Origin: Bradysia coprophila
Lineage: Eukaryota > Arthropoda > Insecta > Diptera > Sciaridae
Direction: 5' to 3'
NCBI RefSeq assembly: GCF_014529535.1
Contig: NW_023504014.1
Span: forward strand, 1,860,001 to 1,924,000
DNA length: 64,000 nucleotides
Shown here: positions 49,201 through 59,381 of the stretch, piece after piece
How positions within the stretch are numbered: position 1 is the first letter of the stretch
How the letters are laid out: every line of letters starts with the position of its first letter
Program-made: the position numbers and the translations under genes
Notes under the pieces: generated by a model
What the model saw: only the letters and a program-made list of their open reading frames with translations
Told to the model about the DNA's origin: nothing
Database searches by the model: none

Positions 49201-51405
49201 AACATGCTCCATGCCAATTTTAAGTTTTCGTCTTCACAAAAATTTCCATACAACATTTTTTTTTTTGAAGAAACATGCTCCATTTTGGCCAATTTTAAGT
49301 TTTCGTCTTCACAAAAATTTCCATACAAAAATTTTTTTTTTGAAGAAACATGCTCCATTTTGGCCAATTTTAAGTTTTCGTCTTCACAAAAATTTCCATA
49401 CAAAAATTTTTTTTTTGAAGAAACATGCTCCATTTTGGCCAATTTTAAGTTTTCGTCTTCACAAAAATTTCCATACAAAAAATTTTTTTTTGAAGAAACA
49501 TGCTCCATTTTGGCCAGTTTTAAGTTTTCGTCTTCACAAAAATTTCCATACAAAAATATTTTTTTTGAAGAAACATGCTTCATTTTGGCCAATTTTAAGT
49601 TTTCGTCTTCACAAAAATTTCCATACAAAAATTTTTTTTTTTTGAAGAAACATGCTCCATGCCAATTTTAAGTTTTCGTCTTCACAAAAATTTCCATACA
49701 ACATTTTTTTTTTTGAAGAAACATGCTCCATTTTGGCCAATTTTAAGTTTTCGTCTTCACAAAAATTTCCATACAAAAATTTTTTTTTTGAAGAAACATG
49801 CTCCATTTTGGCCAATTTTAAGTTTTCGTCTTCACAAAAATTTCCATACAAAAATTTTTTTTTTTGAAGAAACATGCTCCATTTTGGCCAGTTTTAAGTT
49901 TTCGTCTTCACAAAAATTTCCATACAAAAATTTTTTTTTTGAAGAAACATGCTCCATTTTGGCCAATTTTAAGTTTTCGTCTTCACAAAAATTTCCATAC
50001 AAAATTTTTTTTTTTTGAAGAAACATGCTCCATGCCAATTTTAAGTTTTCGTCTTCACAAAAATTTCCATACAACATTTTTTTTTTTGAAGAAACATGCT
50101 CCATTTTGGCCAATTTTAAGTTTTCGTCTTCACAAAAATTTCCATACAAAAATTTTTTTTTTGAAGAAACATGCTCCATTTTGGCCAATTTTAAGTTTTC
50201 GTCTTCACAAAAATTTCCATACAAAAAATTTTTTTTTGAAGAAACATGCTCCATTTTGGCCAATTTTAAGTTTTCGTCTTCACAAAAATTTCCATACAAA
50301 AATTTTTTTTTTGAAGAAACATGCTCCATTTTGGCCAATTTTAGGTTTTCGTCTTCACAAAAATTTCCATACAAAAATATTTTTTTTGAAGAAACATGCT
50401 CCATTTTGGCCAATTTTAAGTTTTCGTCTTCACAAAAATTTCCATACAAATTTTTTTTTTGAAGAAACATGCTCCATTTTGGCCAATTTTAAGTTTTCGT
50501 CTTCACAAAAATTTCCATACAAATTTTTTTTTTGAAGAAACATGCTCCATTTTGGCCAATTTTAAGTTTTCGTCTTCACAAAAATTTCCATACAAAAATT
50601 TTTTTTTTGAAGAAACATGCTCCATTTTGGCCAATTTTAGGTTTTCGTCTTCACAAAAATTTCCATACAAAAATTATTTTTTTTTGAAGAAACATGCTCC
50701 ATTTTGGCCAATTTTAAGTTTTCGTCTTCACAAAAATTTCCATACAAATTTTTTTTTTGAAGAAACATGCTCCATTTTGGCCAATTTTAAGTTTTCGTCT
50801 TCACAAAAATTTCCATACAAAAATTTTTTTTTTTGAAGAAACATGCTCCATTTTGGCCAGTTTTAAGTTTTCGTCTTCACAAAAATTTCCATACAAAAAT
50901 ATTTTTTTTGAAGAAACATGCTTCATTTTGGCCAATTTTAAGTTTTCGTCTTCACAAAAATTTCCATACAAAAATTTTTTTTTTGAAGAAACATGCTCCA
51001 TTTTGGCCAATTTTAAGTTTTCGTCTTCACAAAAATTTCCATACAAAAATTTTTTTTTTTGAAGAAACATGCTCCATTTTGGCTAATTTTAAGTTTTCGT
51101 CTTCACAAAAATTTCCATACAAAAATATTTTTTTTTGAAGAAACATGCTCCATTTTGGCCAATTTTAAGTTTTCGTCTTCACAAAAATTTCCATACAAAT
51201 TTTTTTTTTGAAGAAACATGCTCCATTTTGGCCAATTTTAAGTTTTCGTCTTCACAAAAATTTCCATACAAAAATTTTTTTTGAAGAAACATGCTCCATT
51301 TTGGCTAATTTTAAGTTTTCGTCTTCACAAAAATTTCCATACAAAAATATTTTTTTTTGAAGAAACATGCTCCATTTTGGCCAATTTTAAGTTTTCGTCT
51401 TCACT
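46222..51405. repeat. Satellite array, about 70 monomers of about 74 bp, with higher-order repeats
   Basis: The monomer reads GAAGAAACATGCTCC, ATTTTGGCCAATTTTAAG, TTTTCGTCTTCACAAAAATT, TCCATACAAAAA, then 8-12 T. Variants recur in fixed order. A 4-bp-deleted monomer (CTCCATGCCAATTTT) appears at about 46372, 47342, 47714, 48234, 49204, 49652 and 50025. A 13-monomer block of 970 bp (46372-47341) is repeated near-identically at 48234-49203 and again from 50025. Each block has the same series of marks: AGGTTTT monomers at places 5 and 9, GGCCAGTTTT at 12 and CATGCTTCATT at 13. Blocks of 5-7 monomers lie between. The last monomers carry a GGCTAATTTT variant and the array ends abruptly near 51405. 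No gene is present; long open frames on both strands are by-products of the monomer. Confidence 0.95.
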
Positions 51406-52256
51406 AAAATAATAATCCAGAACAATAATATCATTTAAATTTTAGTTTTTTAAAAACAATCTTGACGATATCATCGTCCAGTACTTAATAGCCCCTAAGG
51501 GAGACTATTTTTACTATGTGTAAAAGAGGCACTTTTTGCACGACGGACAAATAGAAGCGGCCCAGACGTATATCACTGTTTGAAAGTTGACCATACTTTG
51601 ACTGATGGCTGGCCATGGGTGGTGAGTACGGACATCAGAGTGGGCTCAATTTGTCGGCCGTGTGTAGACCAACAATCCTACAAATTTTAGCATATTTGGA
51701 TCCTTCTTACTCAAGTTATTGCTAAAACAGTGTTTTAACCACCCTCTGAGATCATATGACATGTAGACATATTACACTCGAACTGGATTTTGTTCGCTAG
51801 AATTGAATCCAATGAGCTACAACTCAATCATATCGGAGCGAGCTTGTTTTCCAAATGTCTGAGTAATTGGCGAATTGACTCTTAATATAAACTTGTCGAA
51901 TATCCAATTAAATTAGGATCAGTCAGGGGACCCGACCCATCCACAAGATGGGACCTAGTTCATACCACGAACTTTTAGTCTTTTTTAGCGTATTCGATTC
52001 CAGAATACGCAGTCTAGTCGCCTTAACCTTGATTATTCAATTTAGTTGTACATCAACCCAACTTGCCCATTAATTAATTTCAAATTTCGAAACAAATTGC
52101 TACTGATACACAATCCACAATATGCACAGACTAGAAAGCGGTTGGTCGATCTCGAAATACAAGAATTTATTTATTTTAGGCTAATAGAGTAGGTTCGGAC
52201 TTGATGTTGTGATGATTAGGTAATAAAATGATTTTTAAGGTTGTGTGTGGGGTAGT
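51406..52256. other. Region between satellite and peroxidase gene
   Basis: The first 75 bp resemble the palindrome-dense element (TTGACGATATCATCGTCC). The rest is unassigned DNA leading to the peroxidase promoter. Confidence 0.45.
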
Positions 52257-52288
52257 TATAAATACCGCTGGTGTCGTGAAAACCAGTT
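52257..52288 (+). promoter_or_regulatory. TATA box and initiator of the peroxidase gene
   Basis: TATAAATA at 52257-52264 is followed 28 bp downstream (first T to start base) by CCAGTT, a match to the arthropod initiator (TCAGTY type) with start at about 52285. This predicts a 5' UTR of about 165 bp before the ATG at 52451. Spacing and sequence are both typical; use is inferred. Confidence 0.65.
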
Positions 52289-52450
52289 TCCGACAATCAA
52301 TTATTTTCTTGAACGTGCACTTGTACATCACTGAGATTTCAATTGCATCGCATCAGTGTTGAGAAAGAAATCAAGTTGGAACGTTCAGCTCCTCTTGATA
52401 GAATTTTAATTTTATTTTTTAAATTTCCGTTAAAATCGTTGTTCGGTAAA

Positions 52451-54640
52451 ATGACCAATTTCAAAATGCATTTTACCATTTTATTGATCATCGCCATCGC
52501 ATCGTGCATTGATGGCATTGATGACTCTGCCACGACTTCAAACATCCAAAGACACAGCAAAAAGTGAGGAACACAATAGAAATACTTTTGGTTTTTTTGA
52601 GGTTATGTAAAACGTTTCCTTTTTCGATTCTTGTCTTCCGTCAGTTGCTCCGAGTTTTCGTCCGTAATAAGAAATGTCCGGCATTTGGTTGAATCGGAGA
52701 GTACATACAATACATTTTTCGAACGCATTGGCATTGTGACCCGGACATCTGTATTCCGCGTTGATTCGTGCAACGATTACGTCGACAATCAGGTGAAACA
52801 TGCAAGAATACTCACAATCGCTGCTCAATTCTTCAAAAACGAATTCAACATGCCGTTGGACGAATTTGAACGTCTCGCTAGAAAGTGTATGGTCGAAGAT
52901 CGACCCTCCTCAAACCACAATAGAAAACCAGCATCACCACGTTCGAAGTACCGTTCGATCGATGGACGAGGAAACAATTTGAAAAATCCGGATTGGGGAT
53001 CCAGTGACACTCCTTTTGCTCGCTACATTCCAAACAATTACCAAGACGGAATTTATGCAATCAAGAAAAGTGTGACCGGATCAGATTTGCCAAATGCGAG
53101 GCTCATTGTGCAGGAGGTGTTACTGAAGTCCGTTAGATCTCCTGCACCGCCAATGATGTACAATATGATGGGTTTGACGATCATTTTATTTGCGACCCAT
53201 GATCTGCACTACCAAGTCCCAATGCAAATAAAATGTAGCGATGGTGGTATTCGCTGTTGTTCTAGGGGAAGCCATCATGTATTGCCAACGGATTTATCGA
53301 ACTCTGCATGCCTTCCGATTCACATATCTCAAACTGACCCATTTTTTAAGACCGGGAACATTGGATGCCAGAATATGGTACGGTCACAAATCGGAAACTA
53401 TCCAAAGAGCACCACTGGCCAAGCCGGCCAGATACTAAACCGTGCTACGGCATTTTTGGACTTGTCTCTGATTTATGGAAACTACGACTCCGAACTGAGA
53501 CCCATTCGACTGTACAGAGGCGGGAAATTGCGACTGGGAAAGAATAATGTGTTGCCAGTGGATTCGAATGGAAAGCATATACCATCGATGGATCGTTTTA
53601 CTGCGACACCTGTTGGTGCAATTTGGCCAGCTCTATTTTCGCGAAATCATAACCACCTTGCCGAACGACTGGCCAAACTCAAGCCGAAGTGGGACGACGA
53701 AACACTGTTCCAGGAAGCTCGTCGCATAAACATTGCAAATTTTCAGTTCAATTTGATTACGGCGAAATCGATCGAAAAGGTGTTCAACAAAGTGGTCAAC
53801 ACGAGCTACTCGGAGGATGTAAATGCTGCAACTCTCGTTGAATTTCCGTTCACGTACCGCGGTGGACACTATTACATACCGTCACACATGACGTTTCAAC
53901 AAGAAAATAATGACGTCACAAAGTACCTGCAATCGGATACGATCGGCAAAATTGAATTGCTGGAAGATGATTTTGACGGAGCGCTAAGAGGTGCTCTACA
54001 TACGCCAGTTAATGTTGAACGGTACAGTGATGAGGTAAATGAAAACGAATTTGAACTTGATTCACTTACCTAACATCCCACAAATGTTTTCTGTCCGCAG
54101 ATAATCAACAGAATCGGTAAGAATGATCAAGGCTATGGACTAGACATCATATCGTGGGACATTCAACGAGGACGCGATCACGGAATTCCATCGTTCGTCC
54201 AAATACGGCGCGCATGCAAGCTAACACCAGAAATCAATAGCTTTGACGATTTCAACAAAATGTTCAACAAAACAAACGTCGAGCTATTGAAAAAAGTGTA
54301 CAAATCGCATGAGGACGTCGATTTTTATGTTGGCGGTCTGTTGGAAGCCTTCGAAACCGTTGGAAATCCATTTGCTGGTCCAACGTTCGGATGCATAATT
54401 GGTGCAAATTACAATAATGTCATGGGTGGTGATCGTTACTTTTACACTCATCCGGAGAATCCATATCCATTTACGCCAGCTCAAATCGATGCGATTAAGA
54501 GCTATCAAGTTCCCCATATTTATTGCGCCAATTCTGGTTTGAAGGAAATCGTTAAGTTGTGGTCGTACACACCGAACGCCAACAATCCGAAAATCGAGTG
54601 CAAAAATGTCCCTCTAATGGATCTATCGGCTTGGGCTTGA
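52451..54640 (+). CDS. Secreted animal-type heme peroxidase with altered heme-pocket residues, complete
   Basis: Member of the animal heme peroxidase family (chorion peroxidase, peroxinectin, myeloperoxidase fold), expected to be secreted. Three exons, 52451-52563, 52645-54034 and 54101-54640, join in phase (introns 81 and 66 bp) to give 680 residues, a normal length. A signal peptide is seen (HFTILLIIAIASCIDG). Family marks: YRSIDGRGNNLKNPDWGS, FARYIPNNYQDGI, KSVTGSDLPNARL, FLDLSLIYG, PKWDDETLFQEARR, IQRGRDHGIPSF, and a C-terminal GGDRYFYTHPENPYPFTPAQ. The distal His223 and next Asp224 are kept (ATHDL), as are Arg355 and the proximal His446 (RGGHYYIP). The Gln and Asp before the distal His, the Glu after the Arg and the Asn near the proximal His are replaced (see findings). 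ATG 52451 is chosen because it leads directly into the signal peptide; Met at 52466 is possible. Confidence 0.93.
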
Positions 54641-54670
54641 TTTTGTCCTATTTTTACATTTGCCAGACGA

Positions 54671-54676
54671 ATTAAA
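54671..54676 (+). promoter_or_regulatory. Candidate polyadenylation signal of the peroxidase gene
   Basis: ATTAAA 31 bp after the stop codon; a common variant of AATAAA at a typical distance. Confidence 0.5.
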
Positions 54677-55618
54677 AGATTTTTAAATGAACAAAACTTG
54701 AATGTTTGCAATGCAGTACACGCTGTACCAGTTGGACTGTGGAACGACAAAAAAATTCTGTAAAGTCTTTGAATGATTGTGTGGACGAACAAAAGCTTTG
54801 CTGAGGTCCTTGTAGATGCAGTCGACTTGTTTCCATTACCTTACGAGCATAATTCGTAAATTAGAAATGACTTGCCCTCCTTACACGAGCCCATACTGAT
54901 TGCAGTTCTCAAGTTCGCAGTTCTCAATGTGTTTCGGAATTGAAAATACGGCAGAGTGGAATCGACAGCGACACCATGACGCAACAGTTTTTCAGAACAA
55001 CAGGTGAAATTAGATCGCGTCCACAGCCCTTCTTAATCTTTAGTTTTGTCTAGTGATTGAAAGAAAATTTGGTCGTATGATGACACGATATCAACAGATA
55101 GGGAAAGGTTGTGCGTCCAAGGTTCGCTGCCTTAAACTCTGTGAAAGTCCTCTTTGTAAACTTCCATTCCGCAACTAAATCACAGATGTTGGACACACTA
55201 GTCGCCGTTTTGTCATACATCGTTAAGACTATATATATTAAGGCACACTGGGCAATTTCGACTTCAGGTTTGTTAAGGAAAAGTCGATGATAGATCTGCT
55301 GCTCAAATTTCTTTAAATCTGTTCAGACCATATCTTTACGAGGCAACGCTGGTAATTAACGAATTTCTTCCTGACTTCCTTGAACGATCTGCACAACATC
55401 GGCAACGTAGAATAACAAGAACAATCGATCCTTTTGCTTTTCAACCGTATCAAGGCTCTGTTGTACCACGGTGTCCTGCGACTGTTTTGCCTTTCTTTTT
55501 TTTTGTACAAATCATTCGAAGCCCAACATTATGACACGTAGCAGAAAAACGACACCATGCCTGATGTTAAATTTGTTTTCATGATCAACGTCGTTGAGAA
55601 AGTTGGATAGGCCATTGA
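54677..55618. other. Non-coding stretch between peroxidase and helicase relic
   Basis: No exon recognised. Just before the relic, around 55530-55585, one frame gives a TRSRKTTPCL segment that faintly matches the DDX19 segment before motif V, followed by stops, so the decayed copy may extend left to about 55520. Confidence 0.4.
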
Positions 55619-55781
55619 TATTTGCTTTTTTTCATCGTTGTAACATCAACAATATCCATGCCTGGCATTGATGTCGAACAAGTGACAATTGTTAATTTCG
55701 ATATGCCAGTACATGTATATGTGAACGGAAAAGCAAACTATGAAACATATCTACGTAGAATGGATCGTACAGGCCGCTTCG
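55619..55781 (+). pseudogene. DDX19/Dbp5 (Dbp80) DEAD-box helicase fragment, decayed
   Basis: The frame encodes VVTSTISMPGIDVEQV, NFDMPV and NYETYLRRMDRTGRFG, unmistakably the C-terminal helicase lobe of the Dbp5/DDX19 family, the mRNA-export helicase at the nuclear pore (motifs V and VI). A stop lies just upstream (55616-55618). Key residues are lost: the Arg of motif V (family ARGID) is Pro, and HRIGRTGR of motif VI is RRMDRTGR. One residue is missing before NFD. The segment ends at a GTGAGT donor-like site (55782), but no next exon is recognised. A retained splice site suggests a duplicated genomic fragment rather than a retrocopy. The call as a pseudogene is an inference from the lost ATPase residues and missing partners. 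Confidence 0.75.
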
Positions 55782-56181
55782 GTGAGTAAATTTTAAGGTT
55801 TAAGAATTTAAAATCCTGTTAGATGAATATGAAAAACACATTTTTGGTCATATTATAGTTAAGGCATTGGAGGAATTCAGAAAAACTTCGATAATATAGT
55901 CGTTACTTTCCAATTATCGCTTTTCAACGAAAAGTTTTCATTTACATGACAATTTGACTGCACTTTGACATACACTGAATATGCATCCAGATGAGCTCCA
56001 ATTTTTGTTTTCTTTTTTTAAGTTAAATTTTTTGGATATCTATCTTCTACTGTTGAAAGACTCTTTTGTCAGCGCTAATAGCATGTAAATGTTTAACAAC
56101 CTCAAGGATAGGACTTCCATTTATTCAAGTAATTAATTCGTTGTTGGTCGATATCAGTCAAAAACACTCAAAAGAGTGAAA
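55782..56181. other. Non-coding stretch
   Basis: No further helicase exon or other gene recognised. The end holds CAGTCAAAAACACTCAAAAG, also found just before copy 1 of the composite repeat (about 16769), so the element may start slightly further left. Confidence 0.45.
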
Positions 56182-57049
56182 GTGACGCAAGTCCCTGTGC
56201 ATACTTCCAAAACAACTGATATCGCTGGAGGTGACGCATTCTGCGCTTGTACGCAAAAACTGTAACAGCAAAAATTTGACCAAAAAAATTCTAGAAACAA
56301 AATTTTACCAAAAAAAATTTGCTTCACAAAGTGGCAGATATCAGACTGATATCAGTTCTTTTGGAAGAATTAGTAGATTAAAAAAAAAATAAAAAAATTG
56401 AAAAATTTAAAAAATTTGAAAAATTTAAAAAAATTTAAAAAAAATAAAAATTTTGAAAAGTTTAAAAAATTTAAAAAATACTAAATTTAGGAAAAAAAAT
56501 TGAGGCGAGCAAAGCTTACCAAATACCAAAAGCGAACAAATTTGTTCTACCATACCCATCCACACACACACACTTAAAGGTGTTCTTATATGGGGTCTAT
56601 ATGGGAACTTCGAGGAGCCCTAGCTCCGAAACGAGGCCGGCTCCCCCCAAATTTTTTTTTCTAGAATGTCTTAGAATGACGACTAGAATCTACTCCCAAA
56701 ATTTCAACAAAATCTAAAGAAGACTTTAGAAGATAGGAAACACGGACGGACGGACGGACGGACTAACAAAGTAACGTAGGATTTTTTCATTTCGTTTAAA
56801 GTACTGAAATTGGCCAAAATGTATGGAAATGGGGCTTCTTGGAAGATTTTTTGCGTGGCCAAATTTTAAGCTGCAAGAACGTGTGATAGCTCGTTGAACT
56901 CGTACGGACGCCTAGTTTTTTTTAATGGTAATTTGGAGTCATTTGTCTTTGAATTGTAGAACTTCAATATTTGTTGTATATATGGTTCTGCAGTCTACGA
57001 CAAATTTTTTTTTTTTTTTAATTTTTTCCAGTAATAGGACTTGCGTCAC
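56182..57049. repeat. Composite foldback element, GTGACGCAAGTCC family, copy 3
   Basis: It starts GTGACGCAAGTCC and ends GGACTTGCGTCAC, with the same interior as copy 1 from the AT tandem array through the GGAC run to CGTGTGATAGCTCGTTGAAC. It lacks the second inverted arm that copy 1 has. High similarity to copy 1 over about 650 bp (56490-57040) suggests fairly recent spread. Non-coding. Confidence 0.7.
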
Positions 57050-58596
57050 GGGCGCTATGCTAACGCGCGCCCTTGATCTGGAATTGCCACTTACTCTAAG
57101 AAGAGACTCAATTTCTGATGTACTGTTGCCTGCTGAATCGTGAGTATGAGACAAGTCTTGGTGCCGAGTGTTGTTCTTATTTCAAGAAAAGACAAACGAA
57201 AGTCTTAATGTTCAAAAAATATAATTTTAAATTGATTTTTTTATGCAATTTTCTGTCACATTTTTTAACAAGTGTCGTGTCAAGGATCAAACAAACAATT
57301 TTTTCTTTTTTTGTAATTACGCCGGTAAGTTCTTTATAATCCGATGTTTCTTTCTTCTTCTTGTTTTAAATAAATAAATTTTTTAATAAAAAATCACTTT
57401 AATAGGCGAAACAAAAATATACATTAACAACAGCACTGTGTGCACATTCATCGGAAACATTAACTCCTTTCAAATGAATCTTTACGGAAGAAAGATTGTT
57501 CGAAAGAGCGTTCAAATTTACGCTTTCCTACCGAATCCGTCCACATCCTCAACACAAATGTTTTTTTTTTTGTTTTTCTTCTTTAACGAAACGAAAATCA
57601 TTTCCATAAATTTTTCTTTTCTTTTTTTAAATAATTTAAAATGTAAATTTTACGAAAGATTTTCGTTTTCACATTATTCTTTTAAACATAAAACTTTTCC
57701 ATTTTTGTGATAATTTAACTAAAAACTACTGCAATAAAAGGCGCGCGAGACTAGAGAGAAGGGACATGTGTTCACATATCAAATAACTAAAATAAAAAAG
57801 CCAAACGATCCCTACGATGCTATTATGCATTTTAAGATAATGTTTTTATGTAAACTATAGACAAAGTTATTGTTTTTGTTTTCAACTTTATGTTTTTAAT
57901 TATTTAATGTTGCTGTTGCTTTTAGCGTTTGTAGCGTTTTTCATTTTAAGTTCTTCAATCGTTAAATATTCTCTGGATAATAAAGTTTTCATAATACTCA
58001 TAGTCATACTCATTTCAATTTTAATTTTATGTACATTTTCATCCAGATCGTTTCGTCCCACACTTCCGGCGAACGAATCAGCCATATACGTAGCGTTGAC
58101 TCGTCTTTTTTTCTACAAATATTTGAAGTAAAATATCTTTCAATAACACGGTCAATGCACTGCATGCATTGGAAGTCTATAAATTATATAGGGAATGGTT
58201 GTAGCTAACACAGGAAATTGATTTGAGAGACGGCAGAGAAAATGAAAAATCGAGCTTGGTAAATGCATCGGAAATTGAAAGAAATTGCTGGCTCATTTTC
58301 ATTATTTTCGTTTTTAAATCGTCTGCAAGATGTGAATGCATTAACGACAAGTTCAAAGAATTTTACAAACAAAAAATATTGTTTTCTTGCATTTCGAAAA
58401 CTGAGAATGGAAATAGTGATGTGACTTCATTAAAGTAAACAAAATTTTCAGTTCACTCAAGTCACTTTTCCAAATTTTTTCGTTCTGGTTCGACTCCGGG
58501 CCTAGCAAATTTTTGGAAATTCATTTTCCAAAAATAGGCATTTGGTTCTACTCTTAAACGTTTTGCGATGGCTTTCAATGAAGAACCTTTGAGACT
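57050..58596. other. Non-coding stretch, possibly distal milton 3' region
   Basis: Very AT-rich. Short open frames such as 57907-58131 (+, hydrophobic) and 57900-58085 (-) overlap each other and have no recognisable similarity. An isolated box-B-like GGTTCGACTCC at 58487-58497 without a box A hints at a decayed tRNA-derived element. Confidence 0.4.
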
Positions 58597-58800
58597 GTTC
58601 GGATCAAACGTGGGTCTATTCTCAAACTGACGTTTAAACGTCAAACAAAAATAAATATCCGAAGTAGTCACAAGGTTCTTTATTTCTTTTTACTAAATAT
58701 TTGAGGAAAGATAAACGATTTTGTGACTTATTGACGTATCCATTTTTGTTTGACGTTTAAAACGTCACTTTGACATATGGAATAGACTTTCGATCCGAAC
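58597..58800. repeat. Foldback element with TGACGTTTTAAACGTCA motif, copy 2
   Basis: The ends are inverted: GTTCGGATCAAACG on the left, CGATCCGAAC at the right. TCTATTC and the palindrome TGACGTTTAAAACGTCA lie inside both ends, the left palindrome being one base shorter. The interior of about 100 bp is unrelated to copy 1 at 455-660. Confidence 0.6.
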
Positions 58801-59381
58801 TTTACATAGGAACGGGTCATTCACAACGCATATGACTGATTTTCATTCATCAATGCACTGATGATGCAAAATGCTAAATTAAATTTTGAAACGGACCATT
58901 TTGGAAAAACTATTGGCCTCGACTGTATGAACTGCTGTAGCGGCACTGTTTCAGTAAAACCATTTTGTTGTCCGTAAACGAAGCAATGTTTAAAATTTTC
59001 GGTTTGAGTTGCGTCATACCCAAAAAGCTTGGATTTATTTTGAATTTGTAGTTTTTTCCCGGTTCTTTGCATTCATCTCAGTGCATCAAAATTGATTTTT
59101 TTTTTGTTTGTTTCGTTTTTTTATATTCTTCTGCAATTGTGAAATTCGACTTTAGATTGATAAATGACGAACACTTTAACTACATAAAAATTAAACATAA
59201 AAGAACTTAAGAGCTACGTTCAATTTTACGGTTCAATTTTTCTAAAAAAAAGAGACAACAACAAAGTGGACAACGAAACGGTTTGACGAATAATTTTTTT
59301 GTTGTTTGAAAAAAAATCACTTTGAATGCTATGTACACATCATCGTAGCCCCCAGAGTCTACATCCTACAGTAATTGTAAT
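58801..59381 (-). other. Probable 3' UTR of milton
   Basis: Directly downstream of the milton stop on the minus strand. A candidate AATAAA lies at 59034-59039 (minus strand), about 345 bp after the stop. No other feature seen. Confidence 0.45.

Noticed and set aside
46232..51138. Long open frames on both strands in the satellite (up to 292 and 286 codons)
   Set aside because: They only repeat the translated 74-bp monomer in two plus-strand frames and one minus-strand frame. The monomer happens to lack stops and variable T runs shift the frame; no start context or non-repeat domain exists.
57060..57140. Exon-like segment DLELPLTLRRDSISDVLLPAES followed by a GTGAGT site
   Set aside because: No acceptor-linked partner exons and no known similarity; it directly follows a repeat end. 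Could be revisited with RNA-seq.
57900..58131. Overlapping small open frames (hydrophobic plus strand, polar minus strand)
   Set aside because: Mutually overlapping, AT-rich, no similarity; chance frames.
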